Below, piece by piece: positions 40,287-49,347 of a stretch of 64,000 bases of DNA. Under the pieces are notes generated by a model. It ran no database searches. It saw only the letters and a program-made list of their open reading frames with translations, and was not told the DNA's origin. Source of the stretch: Cellulomonas persica (lineage in GTDB: Bacteria; Actinomycetota; Actinomycetes; Actinomycetales; Cellulomonadaceae); contig NZ_BJUA01000004.1 in the NCBI RefSeq assembly GCF_007989825.1, positions 124,001 through 188,000 on the forward strand. The letters are read 5' to 3'. A program made the translations under genes and the position numbers. Numbering within the stretch: position 1 is the first letter of the stretch; each line of letters begins with the position of its first letter.

Positions 40287-43200
40287 TCAGCTGCAGGCCG
40301 CGCCGTTGAGCGAGAAGCTCACCGGGTTGGTGTTGGTGCCGTTGTGCGCACCGTTGAAGCCGATGTCGGCGGTCTGGCCGGGAGCCAGCGAGCCGTTCCA
40401 CGCGGCGTTCTTGGCGGTCACCGTCGAGCCGGACTGGCTCCAGTCGGCCGACCAGCCCTGCTGGACCGTCTGGCCGTTGGCGAACTGGAACGTCAGGGTC
40501 CAGCCGTTCAGCGTGGTCGTGCCGGTGTTGGTGACGCGCACCTGGGCGGTGAAGCCCGTGTTCCAGCTCGACGCGTTGTACGTGACCTTGCACGAGCCGG
40601 TCGTGACCGGCGACTTCGTCGTGACCGACAGCGCCGAGGAGGCGGCGGAGACGTTCCCCGCGGCGTCCTTGGCCCGCACCGTGTACGAGTACGCGGTCGC
40701 CGCCGTCAGGCCGGTGTCCGAGTACGACGTGCCGGTCGACGAGCCGACCTTCGTGCCGTTGCGGTAGATGTCGTAGCCCGTGACACCGACGTTGTCGGTC
40801 GACGCGGTCCAGGACAGCGCCACCGAGGTCTCCGTGACGGTGCCCGCGGTCAGACCGGTGGGCACGCTCGGCGCCTGGGTGTCGACGACCGTGCCGGTCT
40901 TCGTCGTGACCGACAGCGCGGAGGAGGCGGCGGACACGTTGCCCGCGGCGTCCTTGGCCCGCACGGTGTACGAGTACGCGGTCGCGGCCGTCAGGCCCGT
41001 GTCCGTGTAGGTCGTGCCGGTGGCCGACCCGACCTTCGTCGTGCCGCGGTAGACGTCGTACCCGACGACGCCGACGTTGTCCGTCGACGCGGTCCAGGAC
41101 AGCGCCACCGAGGTCTCGGTGACCGTGCCCGCCGTCAGGCCCGTGGGAGCCGTCGGGGCCTGCGTGTCCACGACCGTGCCGGACTCCGTCGTCACCGACA
41201 GCGCCGACGAGGCGGCGGAGACGTTCCCCGCGGCGTCCTTCGCCCGGACCGTGTACGAGTACGCGGTGGCCGGGGTCAGGCCGGTGTCGGCGTACGACGT
41301 GGTGGTCGACGAGCCGACCTTCGTCGTGCCGCGGTAGACGTCGTAACCCGTCACGCCGACGTTGTCGGTCGAGGCGGTCCACGAGATCGTCGCCGAGGTG
41401 CTGGTGACGCCGCTCGCCTTCAGACCCGTGGGCGCGCTCGGCGCCTCGGTGTCACCCGGCGTGGTGCCGTCGTCGAACAGGCGGTCGTAGTCCGCCAGAG
41501 CCGCCGCGATGGCCGTCTGCGACCAGAAGCGGTGGTAGCTGAACTCCGGGGCCACGCCGGTGCGCAGCGCGGTCTCGACCTTCGACCACTGCGGGTCGTT
41601 CTTGTAGAACGAGCGGATGTCCAGGAAGGACACGCCCGGCTTGATGGCGTCGCCGTTGGGCATGGTGCCGGTCCAGCCGGAGGGGATGTAGATGCCGTTG
41701 CCGTTCGCGACGTACGGGTCGTCGAAGCGCAGGTAGTCCTCACGCTTCTCGACCGTGGAGACACCCAGCGGGTCCTGGTTGTTCTCCCAGATCGCGTCGA
41801 GCAGCGCCTTGGCCGTGTCGCGGGCCTCGGTGTCGCCGGACTTCGCGGCGTAGAAGAGCAGGGCGCGGGCGGTGTCACCGGCGACGCCGACGTCCTGGCC
41901 GTAGTCCTTGACGGTGACCGTCAGACCCGGGTTGCCCGTCGGGCTGGTCGGGTTCCAGGTGTCCGGCTTGCCGTTCCAGACGAGCGTGCTGGGCACCTTC
42001 CAGTCGGCGCCGTCGGTCGAGATGTTGTCGACGACCCACGGGACCCACTTGTCGAGGATCGCCTTGGCCTTCGCGTTGCCGGACGCGTAGTAGAGCTCGG
42101 CGACGCGCTGCACGCCCCAGGCCTGCATGCCGAACCACTGGTTCGACGGCGGGTCGGCGTAGACGGGTGCCTCGGTGTAGCCCATGCCGTAGAACGTGGG
42201 CGTGCCCGACGGCGGCGTGGCGTACGCACCGTCCCAGCTGTTCGTCGCGCCGCCGGCGATGCCGCCGTTGGACGCCTGCAGCCAGGTGTAGAACTCGAGC
42301 TGGCGCTCGAGCGACTTCGACCAGTCGTCCTTGGCCGTCGGCGACTTCGGCGTCAGGGCCGGGTCGGTGGACAGCGCGTAGGCCGCGAGCGGGTTCTGGT
42401 AGCCGAAGTGCGCGTGCGACGAGCCGATGCGCCACGCCCAGCCGGCGCTCGTGTCGGTCGCGCCACCCCACGCCATGTACCACGACAGGAGGTAGTGCGC
42501 GCTGCTCCGGCCGCTGCCGGCGGCGCAGGACGGCGAGGTGCAGCCGATCGTCTTGAAGTACTTGTCGAACAGCGTGTACCGCAGGTAGTCGCCCATCTTG
42601 GCGGCCTTGGCGACCGTCCCGGCGATCTGCGACTGCTTGCCCTGCTCGGTCGCCCAGATGTTGGCCCAGTAGATGGCCTCGATCGCCCGGGCGTCGGCGT
42701 CGGACGCCGAGGTGTACTTCCACTGCTTGGCGTACTGGGCGTCACCCGTGAAGAGGTCCAGGTAGCCGTTCTTGCCGCCGTACTTGAACTCGTCGCAGCT
42801 CGGCTGCGGGACCGTCTCCCAGACGGACTCCTGCGGGCCGCGCTGGAACGTGTTGATGAACGAGGTGCCGGTCGCCGTCGGGCCGAGCTCGCAGCCGGTG
42901 CCCGGGGTCACGCCGTAGCCGTAGACGTTGTCGACGTCCGCGAGCCAGTGCATCTGGTAGATGTCCGGGTTGCCGTAGGTCGACTTCAGCTCGTTGGCGA
43001 GCGGGTCGGTGCCCACGCTGACGCCGCTGTTGAGCTGCGACGGGTACTTGCTCGGGTGGCTGTACTCCGAGGCGTACGTCCCGGGCGACGAGGGGTTGTA
43101 GAAGGAGTTCGTCGGCTGATCCACCGAGGCGGGGATCATGTACTTCTCCATCGTGTCCCAGGCGTGGTTCAGCGGTGCCCAGTCCTGCGTGACCTGGCCG

Positions 43201-43550
43201 TACAGCGCCTCGAGCCAGATCCAGTACGAGTACGCCTCCGAGGTGGTCTCGTGGCCGTAGTCGGGGGCCTCGACGATGAGGGTCTCGACCGAGTGGTAGG
43301 GGATGCCCTGCGGGGAGAAGTACCCGTTGGCCGGGTCCTTGATCTTGTCGTACTGCTCGAGGAAGCGCTGTGCGTACTCGCCGTCGACGGCGGCGCGCAC
43401 GGGCGACGCCGCCGGGACGGAGACCGTGGCGGGCAGGGAGCCCCCACCGGTCGCAGCGGACGCGGGGGTGATCCCGGCCGCCAGGAGGGACGACACGCTG
43501 AGGGCGGCCAGAGCCACCCACGCGTGTCGCCGTCGGGTCGAATGGGACAT
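40287..43550 (-). CDS. cbhB: secreted exocellulase/cellobiohydrolase, GH48 with three Fn3 and CBM2 (1087 aa)
   Basis: A processive cellobiohydrolase acting from reducing chain ends, the core of free cellulase systems. The signal peptide is about residues 1-32 ([24 protein letters not shown]). GH48 runs about 52-680, with the catalytic-acid region [28 protein letters not shown] and [18 protein letters not shown]. Three fibronectin III modules follow (about 700-975), almost identical to each other. CBM2 is C-terminal ([19 protein letters not shown] with terminal Cys). The domain order and length match the CbhB type of Cellulomonas fimi, hence the symbol. ATG at 43550. A CebR-like site lies about 217 bp upstream, so cellobiose control is plausible. 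Confidence 0.96.
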   Translation of the reverse strand: MSHSTRRRHAWVALAALSVSSLLAAGITPASAATGGGSLPATVSVPAASPVRAAVDGEYAQRFLEQYDKIKDPANGYFSPQGIPYHSVETLIVEAPDYGHETTSEAYSYWIWLEALYGQVTQDWAPLNHAWDTMEKYMIPASVDQPTNSFYNPSSPGTYASEYSHPSKYPSQLNSGVSVGTDPLANELKSTYGNPDIYQMHWLADVDNVYGYGVTPGTGCELGPTATGTSFINTFQRGPQESVWETVPQPSCDEFKYGGKNGYLDLFTGDAQYAKQWKYTSASDADARAIEAIYWANIWATEQGKQSQIAGTVAKAAKMGDYLRYTLFDKYFKTIGCTSPSCAAGSGRSSAHYLLSWYMAWGGATDTSAGWAWRIGSSHAHFGYQNPLAAYALSTDPALTPKSPTAKDDWSKSLERQLEFYTWLQASNGGIAGGATNSWDGAYATPPSGTPTFYGMGYTEAPVYADPPSNQWFGMQAWGVQRVAELYYASGNAKAKAILDKWVPWVVDNISTDGADWKVPSTLVWNGKPDTWNPTSPTGNPGLTVTVKDYGQDVGVAGDTARALLFYAAKSGDTEARDTAKALLDAIWENNQDPLGVSTVEKREDYLRFDDPYVANGNGIYIPSGWTGTMPNGDAIKPGVSFLDIRSFYKNDPQWSKVETALRTGVAPEFSYHRFWSQTAIAAALADYDRLFDDGTTPGDTEAPSAPTGLKASGVTSTSATISWTASTDNVGVTGYDVYRGTTKVGSSTTTSYADTGLTPATAYSYTVRAKDAAGNVSAASSALSVTTESGTVVDTQAPTAPTGLTAGTVTETSVALSWTASTDNVGVVGYDVYRGTTKVGSATGTTYTDTGLTAATAYSYTVRAKDAAGNVSAASSALSVTTKTGTVVDTQAPSVPTGLTAGTVTETSVALSWTASTDNVGVTGYDIYRNGTKVGSSTGTSYSDTGLTAATAYSYTVRAKDAAGNVSAASSALSVTTKSPVTTGSCKVTYNASSWNTGFTAQVRVTNTGTTTLNGWTLTFQFANGQTVQQGWSADWSQSGSTVTAKNAAWNGSLAPGQTADIGFNGAHNGTNTNPVSFSLNGAACS
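40612..41455 (-). repeat. three tandem Fn3-coding repeats, about 280-288 bp each
   Basis: The DNA encoding the three Fn3 modules of the GH48 enzyme is repeated in tandem with very high identity. Approximate borders are 41455-41179, 41178-40891 and 40890-40612. The segment for [11 protein letters not shown] and [26 protein letters not shown] is shared by all three, which suggests recent duplication or gene conversion. Confidence 0.85.
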
Positions 43551-43868
43551 CGTCCGTACCTTTCTGGCTGGTGGGCGCGGCCGGCGCAGCGACGCGCAGG
43601 ACGGCCCGCCGCACCTGCGGGCTGACGCGGGTGCGGGACGGAGGTGCACTGATCCCGTGCGGCGGGCGGGCGCGGGCGTCGATGCCGGGCGGCCGTTGAC
43701 GACGGTCGGGACGCGTTCACCCTCGCGAGCGCGGAGACGGTCGTAAAGCGGTCGAATCGATTAACGTGGGAGCGCGACCACGGGTTGGTCCACGAGGACG
43801 TGAGCCCCCGTGCCAGGTTGTTCACGGCGCCGCTCGGCGCTGTGCGGGCGACCACCTGGAGGACCAGC
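43551..43868. other. divergent regulatory region between GH48 and peptidoglycan-binding genes
   Basis: 318 bp with no supported gene. It contains the CebR-like site at 43767-43780 and, next to it, ATCGAT in GAATCGATTAAC at 43754-43765. Both promoters must lie here. GGAGGA precedes the 43869 ATG. Confidence 0.5.
43767..43780. promoter_or_regulatory. CebR/CelR-like operator TGGGAGCGCGACCA
   Basis: It matches the CebR/CelR operator TGGGAGCGCTCCCA, known in cellulolytic actinobacteria, at 12 of 14 positions, with one half-site perfect. The regulator releases DNA on binding cello-oligosaccharides. It lies between the GH48 gene and a divergent gene and could affect either. Confidence 0.5.
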
Positions 43869-44390
43869 ATGAGGCCGGCCGGACGACTCGCGGTGACGGT
43901 GGCGGTCGCGATGCTGACGGTGGGCGTGGGTGCCCTCCCGGCATCGGCGACGCCCAGCGGCAGCGGGTACGTGGACGGCGACGGGGGATCCCCGACGAAC
44001 GACTGGGCGGGCGAGGGCGTCGTCAACCAGTCGACGAGGAGCCGCAGCGCAGCCGCCGGCCTGTGGCAGGCGTTGCTCTTCTCGCAGGGCTACCTCGGCT
44101 CGTGGGACGACGTGGACTGCGCGTTCGGCCCGGACACCGCGAAGGCGACCAGGACGTTCCAGTCCGACCACGGCCTGACCGTCGACGGATCCGTGGGACC
44201 GCAGAGCCTCGGGGCCGCCGACGACTACCTGCGCCTCGCGCCCAAGGGCTCGTACGACCAGGTGCTGGCCGGGACCGGCTCGCGGACGGTCTCGTTCCTG
44301 CGCGTGACCGGCAACATCTACGCGTTCCAGTACGCGGCGAACAGCTCGTGGCTCTACGCCGCGTACACGAACCGCTCCACCCTCTGCTGA
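43869..44390 (+). CDS. secreted peptidoglycan-binding-domain protein (173 aa)
   Basis: An exported protein: signal peptide RLAVTVAVAMLTVGVGALPASA, then a PGRP-type peptidoglycan-binding domain at about residues 60-110 (GLWQALLFSQGYLGSWDDVDCAFGPDTAKATRTFQSDHGLTVDGSVGPQSLG). The C-terminal YDQVLAGTGSRTVSFLRVTGNIYAFQYAANSSWLYAAYTNR has no known catalytic motif. GGAGGA precedes the ATG at 43869. It is divergent from GH48 and probably binds the cell wall; function otherwise unknown. Confidence 0.88.
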   Translation: MRPAGRLAVTVAVAMLTVGVGALPASATPSGSGYVDGDGGSPTNDWAGEGVVNQSTRSRSAAAGLWQALLFSQGYLGSWDDVDCAFGPDTAKATRTFQSDHGLTVDGSVGPQSLGAADDYLRLAPKGSYDQVLAGTGSRTVSFLRVTGNIYAFQYAANSSWLYAAYTNRSTLC

Positions 44391-44458
44391 CGTCAGGTGT
44401 GCTCACGCCGCCGTGCTGACGGTCGCAGCCGTGCGGCATGCTGGCCGCGGGAGGCGGC

Positions 44459-44965
44459 ATGGGTGTGCGCAGTGCGGGTCTGCTGGTCTACCGCGTGGAC
44501 GACGAGGGCATCGAGGTGCTGCTCGCGCACATGGGCGGCCCGTTCTGGGCCAGGCGGGAGCGCGCGTGGTCGATCCCCAAGGGCGTGATCGAGCCCGACG
44601 AGGAACCGCACGCGGCCGCGCTGCGGGAGTACACGGAGGAGCTCGGCTTCCCGCCGCCTGAGCCCGAGCAGGACGACGAACCGCTGGGCGACGTCCGGCA
44701 GTCGGGCGGCAAGACGGTGCTCGCGTGGGCACGGCACGCGGCCGACCTGCACGTGGACGTCGGACCCGTCGGCCCGGACGGGACCGGCGGCACCCCGGTC
44801 AGCGGCGCCACCGCGACGATCCCGTGGCCGCCCCGGTCAGGTCGCATGCTCGAGGTGCCCGAGGTCGACCGGGTCGGATGGGTGCGCCTCGACGACGCGC
44901 GCGCGCTCGTCGTCGCCGCACAGGAGACCTTCCTGGACCGCCTCAGCGCCCTGGTGCGTGCCTGA
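44459..44965 (+). CDS. NUDIX hydrolase (168 aa)
   Basis: A NUDIX enzyme that cleaves nucleoside diphosphate-linked substrates. The N-terminal strand is RSAGLLVYRVDDEGIEVLLAHMGGPFWA. The NUDIX box is GVIEPDEEPHAAALREYTEELGF (about residues 42-64), with the catalytic REYTEEL in place of the common REVxEEL. This group often acts on oxidised nucleotides or dinucleoside polyphosphates. GGGAGG lies three bases before the ATG at 44459. Substrate not assignable. Confidence 0.9.
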   Translation: MGVRSAGLLVYRVDDEGIEVLLAHMGGPFWARRERAWSIPKGVIEPDEEPHAAALREYTEELGFPPPEPEQDDEPLGDVRQSGGKTVLAWARHAADLHVDVGPVGPDGTGGTPVSGATATIPWPPRSGRMLEVPEVDRVGWVRLDDARALVVAAQETFLDRLSALVRA

Positions 44966-45010
44966 GACCCTGTTGATGCGCGGACTGCGCGGTGGGGTTA
45001 CCGTCCGAGG

Positions 45011-46492
45011 ATGGGCGGCGAGCCCGCGCTGCAACGGGTCGAGCTCGTCGAGGACGACGCGCTCGCGCGGTCGGTCGTGCCCGCCGGCCACCTCGACGAG
45101 AACCCTGGTGGCGAGGCACGGCGTCGTCGGCGCGCGCACCTGCTCGTCGCGCTCGTGGGTGTGGTCGGGGTGCTGGTGTTCGCGCTGGTCGGCGTCCAGG
45201 CCGTGCTCGACTCGGCGTACCGGGAGAAGGTCGCCGCGCGTGCCGCGCTACCGGGAGCGATCGATGCGGTCGCGTCGCAGCCGCAGGTGAGGTGGGTCAC
45301 CGACGCAGCCCTCATGGACTCGTTGCTGCTGGACGCACCGGTCGACGGCGCCTACGTGGGTGCCCGGAGCCTGCGGGACGGGACCGTCGAGGCCGTCGCG
45401 CTGGACGCCGCGACGGGCGTCGCCCGGTGGATGACGTCGCTGCGAGGGCGTCCCGACGAGGACGCGGCCGTCGCGCTGTGGGGCAACGCCTGCACGACGT
45501 CCGTGCTGCCCGACGAACGCGACGTGCTCGTCTGCGTGCTCGGCTTCCACGCCCGCGGCCTGCACGAGGCCGCCGGCGCGAGCCGCGCCGAGGTCGTCGC
45601 GCTCGACGCGCGCACGGGCGCGCTGCTCGCGCGCCGCGACACCCCCGCGCAGGCGGGGCGTGTGGTCGTCGTCCAGGACCTGGCGGTCGTCGCCTGGCGC
45701 GTGCTCGGTCGGGTGCACGTCCACGCGCAGGACCTGCTGACCGGAAGCACCGCGTGGGACGCGAGCTTCCCGGTACCGCGCACCGGCACGCTCCAGCTCG
45801 GCTCGCTGAGCGCGCCGCCCCGGATCGCGCGTGTCCAGCTCGTCGCCGGGCCGGACGTCGTCGCGGTCGGTGCGGGCCAGCAGGTCTACCTCCTCGACGT
45901 GCACGGCGAGCTGCGGCCCGGCGGGCGCGTCGACGGGTACGTGCGGCAGGCGCGGTCGGACCGCATCGTGCTGCTCACCGTCGACCACGGAGCCGGCACG
46001 ATCCTGCTGCGGCCGGGCCTGGACGACCTCGAGCTCCGTGGTGTCGTGGCGATGCCGACGCTCGACGACGGCTCGCTGTCCGACGTCGTGCTCACGGTCG
46101 ACGACGGACTGCGCGGCCTCGACCCCGACTCGGGCCGCCCGCTGTGGGCGGTCGAGGGCCGCGACAGCGGGACCGTCGTGCTCGACGGCGTCGTCTACCA
46201 GGGCGGCGACTCCGCGCAGGTGCGAGCCGTCGACGGGCGCACCGGGACGGTGCTGTGGTCGGTGCCGCCGCCGCAGTCGGCGTACGTCACCGACCTCTTC
46301 ACCGACGGCGAGCACCTCTACGTCGCGCTGCACGGGCTGCTCGGCGCGGACAAGACCTGGCTCGCCTACGACCTCGACGGGCGCCCGCAGGGTGTGCTCG
46401 AGCCCCCGCCGGGCTGGCGGTCCCTCGAGATCCGTGGCCGCGCGCTCGTCGCGACGTCCGCCGACGGCACACGAGCCGCGGTCCTCGGCTGA
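45011..46492 (+). CDS. membrane-anchored PQQ-like propeller protein, paralog 1 (493 aa)
   Basis: A type II membrane protein: an acidic cytoplasmic N-terminus ending in RRRRRAHLL, one helix at about residues 43-65 (LLVALVGVVGVLVFALVGVQAVL) and an extracytoplasmic PQQ-like propeller. Blades contain VEAVALDAATGVARWMTSL, VVALDARTGALLARRDTP, GLDPDSGRPLWAVEGRDSGTVVLDGVVYQGGD and RAVDGRTGTVLWSVPPP. There is no enzymatic motif. It is the first of three paralogs in this region (also 47065 and 49348), all with the same N-terminal pattern QRVEL-ED/DE-L. Confidence 0.8.
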   Translation: MGGEPALQRVELVEDDALARSVVPAGHLDENPGGEARRRRRAHLLVALVGVVGVLVFALVGVQAVLDSAYREKVAARAALPGAIDAVASQPQVRWVTDAALMDSLLLDAPVDGAYVGARSLRDGTVEAVALDAATGVARWMTSLRGRPDEDAAVALWGNACTTSVLPDERDVLVCVLGFHARGLHEAAGASRAEVVALDARTGALLARRDTPAQAGRVVVVQDLAVVAWRVLGRVHVHAQDLLTGSTAWDASFPVPRTGTLQLGSLSAPPRIARVQLVAGPDVVAVGAGQQVYLLDVHGELRPGGRVDGYVRQARSDRIVLLTVDHGAGTILLRPGLDDLELRGVVAMPTLDDGSLSDVVLTVDDGLRGLDPDSGRPLWAVEGRDSGTVVLDGVVYQGGDSAQVRAVDGRTGTVLWSVPPPQSAYVTDLFTDGEHLYVALHGLLGADKTWLAYDLDGRPQGVLEPPPGWRSLEIRGRALVATSADGTRAAVLG

Positions 46493-46526
46493 ACCCCGGG
46501 CACGCGGCGGGACCGCCGCGCGGGGC

Positions 46527-46940
46527 TCAGGCCCGGGCGGGGGAGATGTTGACCATCCACGCGGTGCCGAAGCGGTCGGTGAGCATGCCGAACGTGTCGC
46601 CCCACGGCGCCTGGGTCAGCGGCTCGGTGATGGTCGCGCCCTCGGCCAGCCCGTCCCAGTAGGCGCGCAGCCGCGTCTCGTCGTCCCCGCTGAGGGAGAC
46701 GCTGATCGACGAGCCGGACTGCTCCTGCTCCGGGGAGCCGGAGTCCGCGGCCATGAGCGTGAGGTCGGGGGCGCTGATCTGACCGTGCTGGATCAGGTCG
46801 ACGCGCGCCGGGTCGTCGGCGAGGCCGCCCTCGCCCCAGGTCATGAGGTGCAGGTCGCCGCCGAAGATCGCGTGGTAGAACTCGAGCGCCTCACGCGCGC
46901 GGCCGGCGAAGCCGAGGTACGGGTTGAGCACGACAGCCAT
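46527..46940 (-). CDS. VOC/PhnB-like glyoxalase-fold protein (137 aa)
   Basis: A PhnB-type member of the vicinal oxygen chelate superfamily. The sequence begins MAVVLNPYLGFAGRAREALEFYHAIFGGDLHLMTWGEGG and ends with the second half, SLSGDDETRLRAYWDGLAEGATITEPLTQAPWGDTFGMLTDRFGTAWMVN. PhnB-like proteins often have no proven substrate. It is embedded between the propeller paralogs, and a relic of its first codons reappears at 49270-49322. Confidence 0.88.
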   Translation of the reverse strand: MAVVLNPYLGFAGRAREALEFYHAIFGGDLHLMTWGEGGLADDPARVDLIQHGQISAPDLTLMAADSGSPEQEQSGSSISVSLSGDDETRLRAYWDGLAEGATITEPLTQAPWGDTFGMLTDRFGTAWMVNISPARA

Positions 46941-47064
46941 GACGGCCTCCTCGTCGGGACGGTCCGGCGGCGTCGGATGACGCACCCGTCCCATCCTGGA
47001 CCCGGCGGGGTCGGGCTGCCTAGGGTGCGGCGAGGCGCCGAGCGGCGGCGGCGAGGGAGCGACG

Positions 47065-48516
47065 ATGAGCGGTGACCTGCAGCGCGTCGAGCTCGACGAG
47101 GGCGTCCTCGACGAGCCGGTCTCGCCGCGCACCGCCGAGACGGAGCGGCGCCGTCGCCGGTGGGCGAGGGGCCTGGTGGCGGGTGCGGCGGTCGTCGTCG
47201 GCGGGCTCGTGGTCGCGCAGTCGGTGATCGACGCGCGCGAGCGGGCGGTGTTCGAGAAGCTGCAGGCCGTCCCCGGTGTGCTGAGCCCGATCGGCGACGA
47301 GCTCGCGGTGGCGTTCGAGGTCGCCAGTCCCTGGTGGCTCGACTTCCCGGGGGACCGGTCGACGCTGCTGACCGTCGTCTGGAGCGACGACGGGCCACGC
47401 CTGAGGTCGACGGACGCGGCGACGGGGACGCTGCGGTGGGACGTGCCGCTCGCGCCCGACGCCCCGCGCGGGGACGGCCGTGGCGCGCAGGTGCACTGCG
47501 GTTCGGGGGTCGCCGGGGACCGTGCGGTGGTGGCGTGCCTCGACACGGACGGCCGCTACGAGTGGGACGAGGCCGATGACCTCGTCGTGCTGCCCGCCAC
47601 GTACGCGCGGGTCGTGGTGCACGCCCAGGACGACGGTGCACGGCTCGTCGCGTGGGACCTCGAGGAGCCGGTGGACGGGATCGCGGTCCACGAGGACCAG
47701 GTCTTCGTCCTCGCGCGTGACGGCGAGGACGTGCGGCTGTCGGCGCACGACGTCGCGACCGGCGAGGAGAACTGGGAGCGCACGTTCCTCGGCGCGGCGC
47801 GCGAGCCGTCCGACGGCGACCCGGGCAACGCGTGGCTGAGCCAGGGCGGCGGGGCGGTCGTCGTCTCGGGGCTGCGGGGCGACGACCGCGTCGTCACGTA
47901 CAGCGGTCAGGTGCTTCCCGCGCGGACGGTGAGCTGGGGCGAGGCCGACGGGCCTGCGCTGTTCTTGTCGCACGGTGGCGCGAGCGTCGAGGTCCTGCTG
48001 GACGGCGTCCTCGGCGAGGAGATCGAACGCGAGCCGGTGCCCACGTCGGTCGACGACGGCTCGCTCGGGCGGCTCGTGTTCACGACGTCGCAGGGCCTGT
48101 CGGCGTGGCACCCGGTCACGGGCGAGCGGTTGTGGTCGTGGGGTGCGGAGAACAGCGCCGACGTCGGTCCGGCGGCCTTCGACGGTGCGCTCGTGCTGCG
48201 GGGGGACGTCTACGCGTGGGGCATGTCCCGCGTCGTCGCGTTCGACGGCGAGGACGGACGCGAGCTCTGGTCGCGGGCCGCGTCGCCCGACGACCGGATG
48301 ATCAGGTCCGTGGAGACCGACGGACGTCGGCTCTACGTCCTGTCGGAGGACTCGGTGTCCTCGAGCAGCGAGACCGCGGTCGAGGCCCTGACGTTCGCGG
48401 GCCGGTCCGAGGGGCAGATCCGGATGCCGTCCGGCGTGATCTGGACCTCGCGGCTGGGTGACCAGCTCTGGACCCGACGCGACGAGGGTTCCGACGTGCT
48501 CGTCGTGCTGCGCTGA
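47065..48516 (+). CDS. membrane-anchored PQQ-like propeller protein, paralog 2 (483 aa)
   Basis: The same architecture as the 45011 gene: N-terminus MSGDLQRVELDEGVLDEP, an Arg-rich stop-transfer, one helix (ARGLVAGAAVVVGGLVVAQSVIDARER) and a PQQ-like propeller outside. Blade sequences include RSTDAATGTLRWDVPL, SAHDVATGEENWERTFLG, GLSAWHPVTGERLWSWGAEN and AFDGEDGRELWSRAA. It is closer to the third paralog (49348) than to the first. No operon partner. Confidence 0.8.
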   Translation: MSGDLQRVELDEGVLDEPVSPRTAETERRRRRWARGLVAGAAVVVGGLVVAQSVIDARERAVFEKLQAVPGVLSPIGDELAVAFEVASPWWLDFPGDRSTLLTVVWSDDGPRLRSTDAATGTLRWDVPLAPDAPRGDGRGAQVHCGSGVAGDRAVVACLDTDGRYEWDEADDLVVLPATYARVVVHAQDDGARLVAWDLEEPVDGIAVHEDQVFVLARDGEDVRLSAHDVATGEENWERTFLGAAREPSDGDPGNAWLSQGGGAVVVSGLRGDDRVVTYSGQVLPARTVSWGEADGPALFLSHGGASVEVLLDGVLGEEIEREPVPTSVDDGSLGRLVFTTSQGLSAWHPVTGERLWSWGAENSADVGPAAFDGALVLRGDVYAWGMSRVVAFDGEDGRELWSRAASPDDRMIRSVETDGRRLYVLSEDSVSSSSETAVEALTFAGRSEGQIRMPSGVIWTSRLGDQLWTRRDEGSDVLVVLR

Positions 48517-48770
48517 CGGCCGTCCCCCACGCGCGGCGAGAGGGTGCGGGGCGCACCGTACGACCGTCCCGCGGGCCTCGCGAGCCCGGTCACAGGATCT
48601 TCGCATCCGTCTCGCGCAGCGGACGGCGCGGTTGCCAGACCGCCGGCGACCTGCACACGGTGGGTCACGACCGAAGGCGGCCCGACCGGCACGGCGGCCG
48701 GCACCGGCGACGACCGGGACCGGCACGTGCGCCGCGACGACCGTCCCCAGGCGACCGAGAGGAGAGCCTC

Positions 48771-49049
48771 ATGCTCACCCTGACCGACAACGCCCGTACC
48801 GCCGTCGAGGCCCTCACCGAGCAGTCCGGCCTGCCCGCCGAGTCGGGAGGCCTGCGCATCGCGCAGCAGGACACGGGCGCGTTCGACCTCGCTCTCGTGA
48901 CAGGCCCCGCACCCGGCGACGACGTGGTGGAGGCGGGCGGCGCCCGCGTGTACGTCGACGAGCGCACGTCCGCGACCCTGGCGTCGCAGCAGCTCGACGT
49001 GGAGGCGGCCGGCAACGGCTCCGCGTTCACGCTGACCCCGCAGCCCTGA
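48771..49049 (+). CDS. HesB-like/A-type carrier-fold protein without cysteines (92 aa)
   Basis: A small protein with the fold of IscA/HesB carriers: LTDNARTAVEALTEQSGLPAESGGLRIAQQDTGAFDLALV, then ARVYVDERTSATLASQQLDVEAAGNGSAFTL. Classical A-type carriers bind Fe-S clusters through three cysteines; this protein has none, so it cannot do so in the usual way. Members of this actinobacterial group are annotated as Fe-S cluster assembly proteins only by fold. GAGGAGA precedes the ATG by about seven bases. Confidence 0.8.
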   Translation: MLTLTDNARTAVEALTEQSGLPAESGGLRIAQQDTGAFDLALVTGPAPGDDVVEAGGARVYVDERTSATLASQQLDVEAAGNGSAFTLTPQP

Positions 49050-49133
49050 CGTCCGACGGCTCGGTGGCGCGGACCTGACCGCGCCACCACCGGACGCCAC
49101 ACCTGCCGTGTGACACGGCACGTGCCGCACGAC

Positions 49134-49194
49134 GAGCCCCGGCCGCCCGCCCCCGGTCCCCGACGGACCGGACGGCGTGGGCGGGCCGGGGCTC
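49134..49194 (+). terminator. hairpin terminator after the HesB-like gene
   Basis: GAGCCCCGGCC (49134-49144) pairs with GGCCGGGGCTC (49184-49194); more GC-rich pairing is possible inside. Confidence 0.65.
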
Positions 49195-49269
49195 GTCCGC
49201 GTCACGGCAGCGAACGGTCGCGCAGTTCGACGTCGAGGAGCACGGCGCGCATGGTAGATATCGGATGCT

Positions 49270-49322
49270 TCACGCACCTGGCAGCCAGAGACCGAGGAAC
49301 GGGTTGAGCACGCGAGCGATGA
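49270..49322 (-). pseudogene. relic of a VOC gene start, duplicated with the propeller
   Basis: On the minus strand the sequence encodes VIARVLNPFLGLWLPGA, matching the first residues (MAVVLNPYLGF) of the VOC gene at 46527-46940. The DNA CGGGTTGAGCACG is the same in both. It lies 26 bp before the third propeller gene, the same relative place as the intact VOC gene before the second. Confidence 0.7.
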
Positions 49323-49347
49323 CGACGGACTCGTCCGGGTGGGTGCG

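Noticed and set aside
40344..43625. 1093-codon open frame antisense to the GH48 gene
   Set aside because: It follows the GC-rich third codon positions of the cellulase and shows no domain; the cellulase is unambiguous on the other strand.
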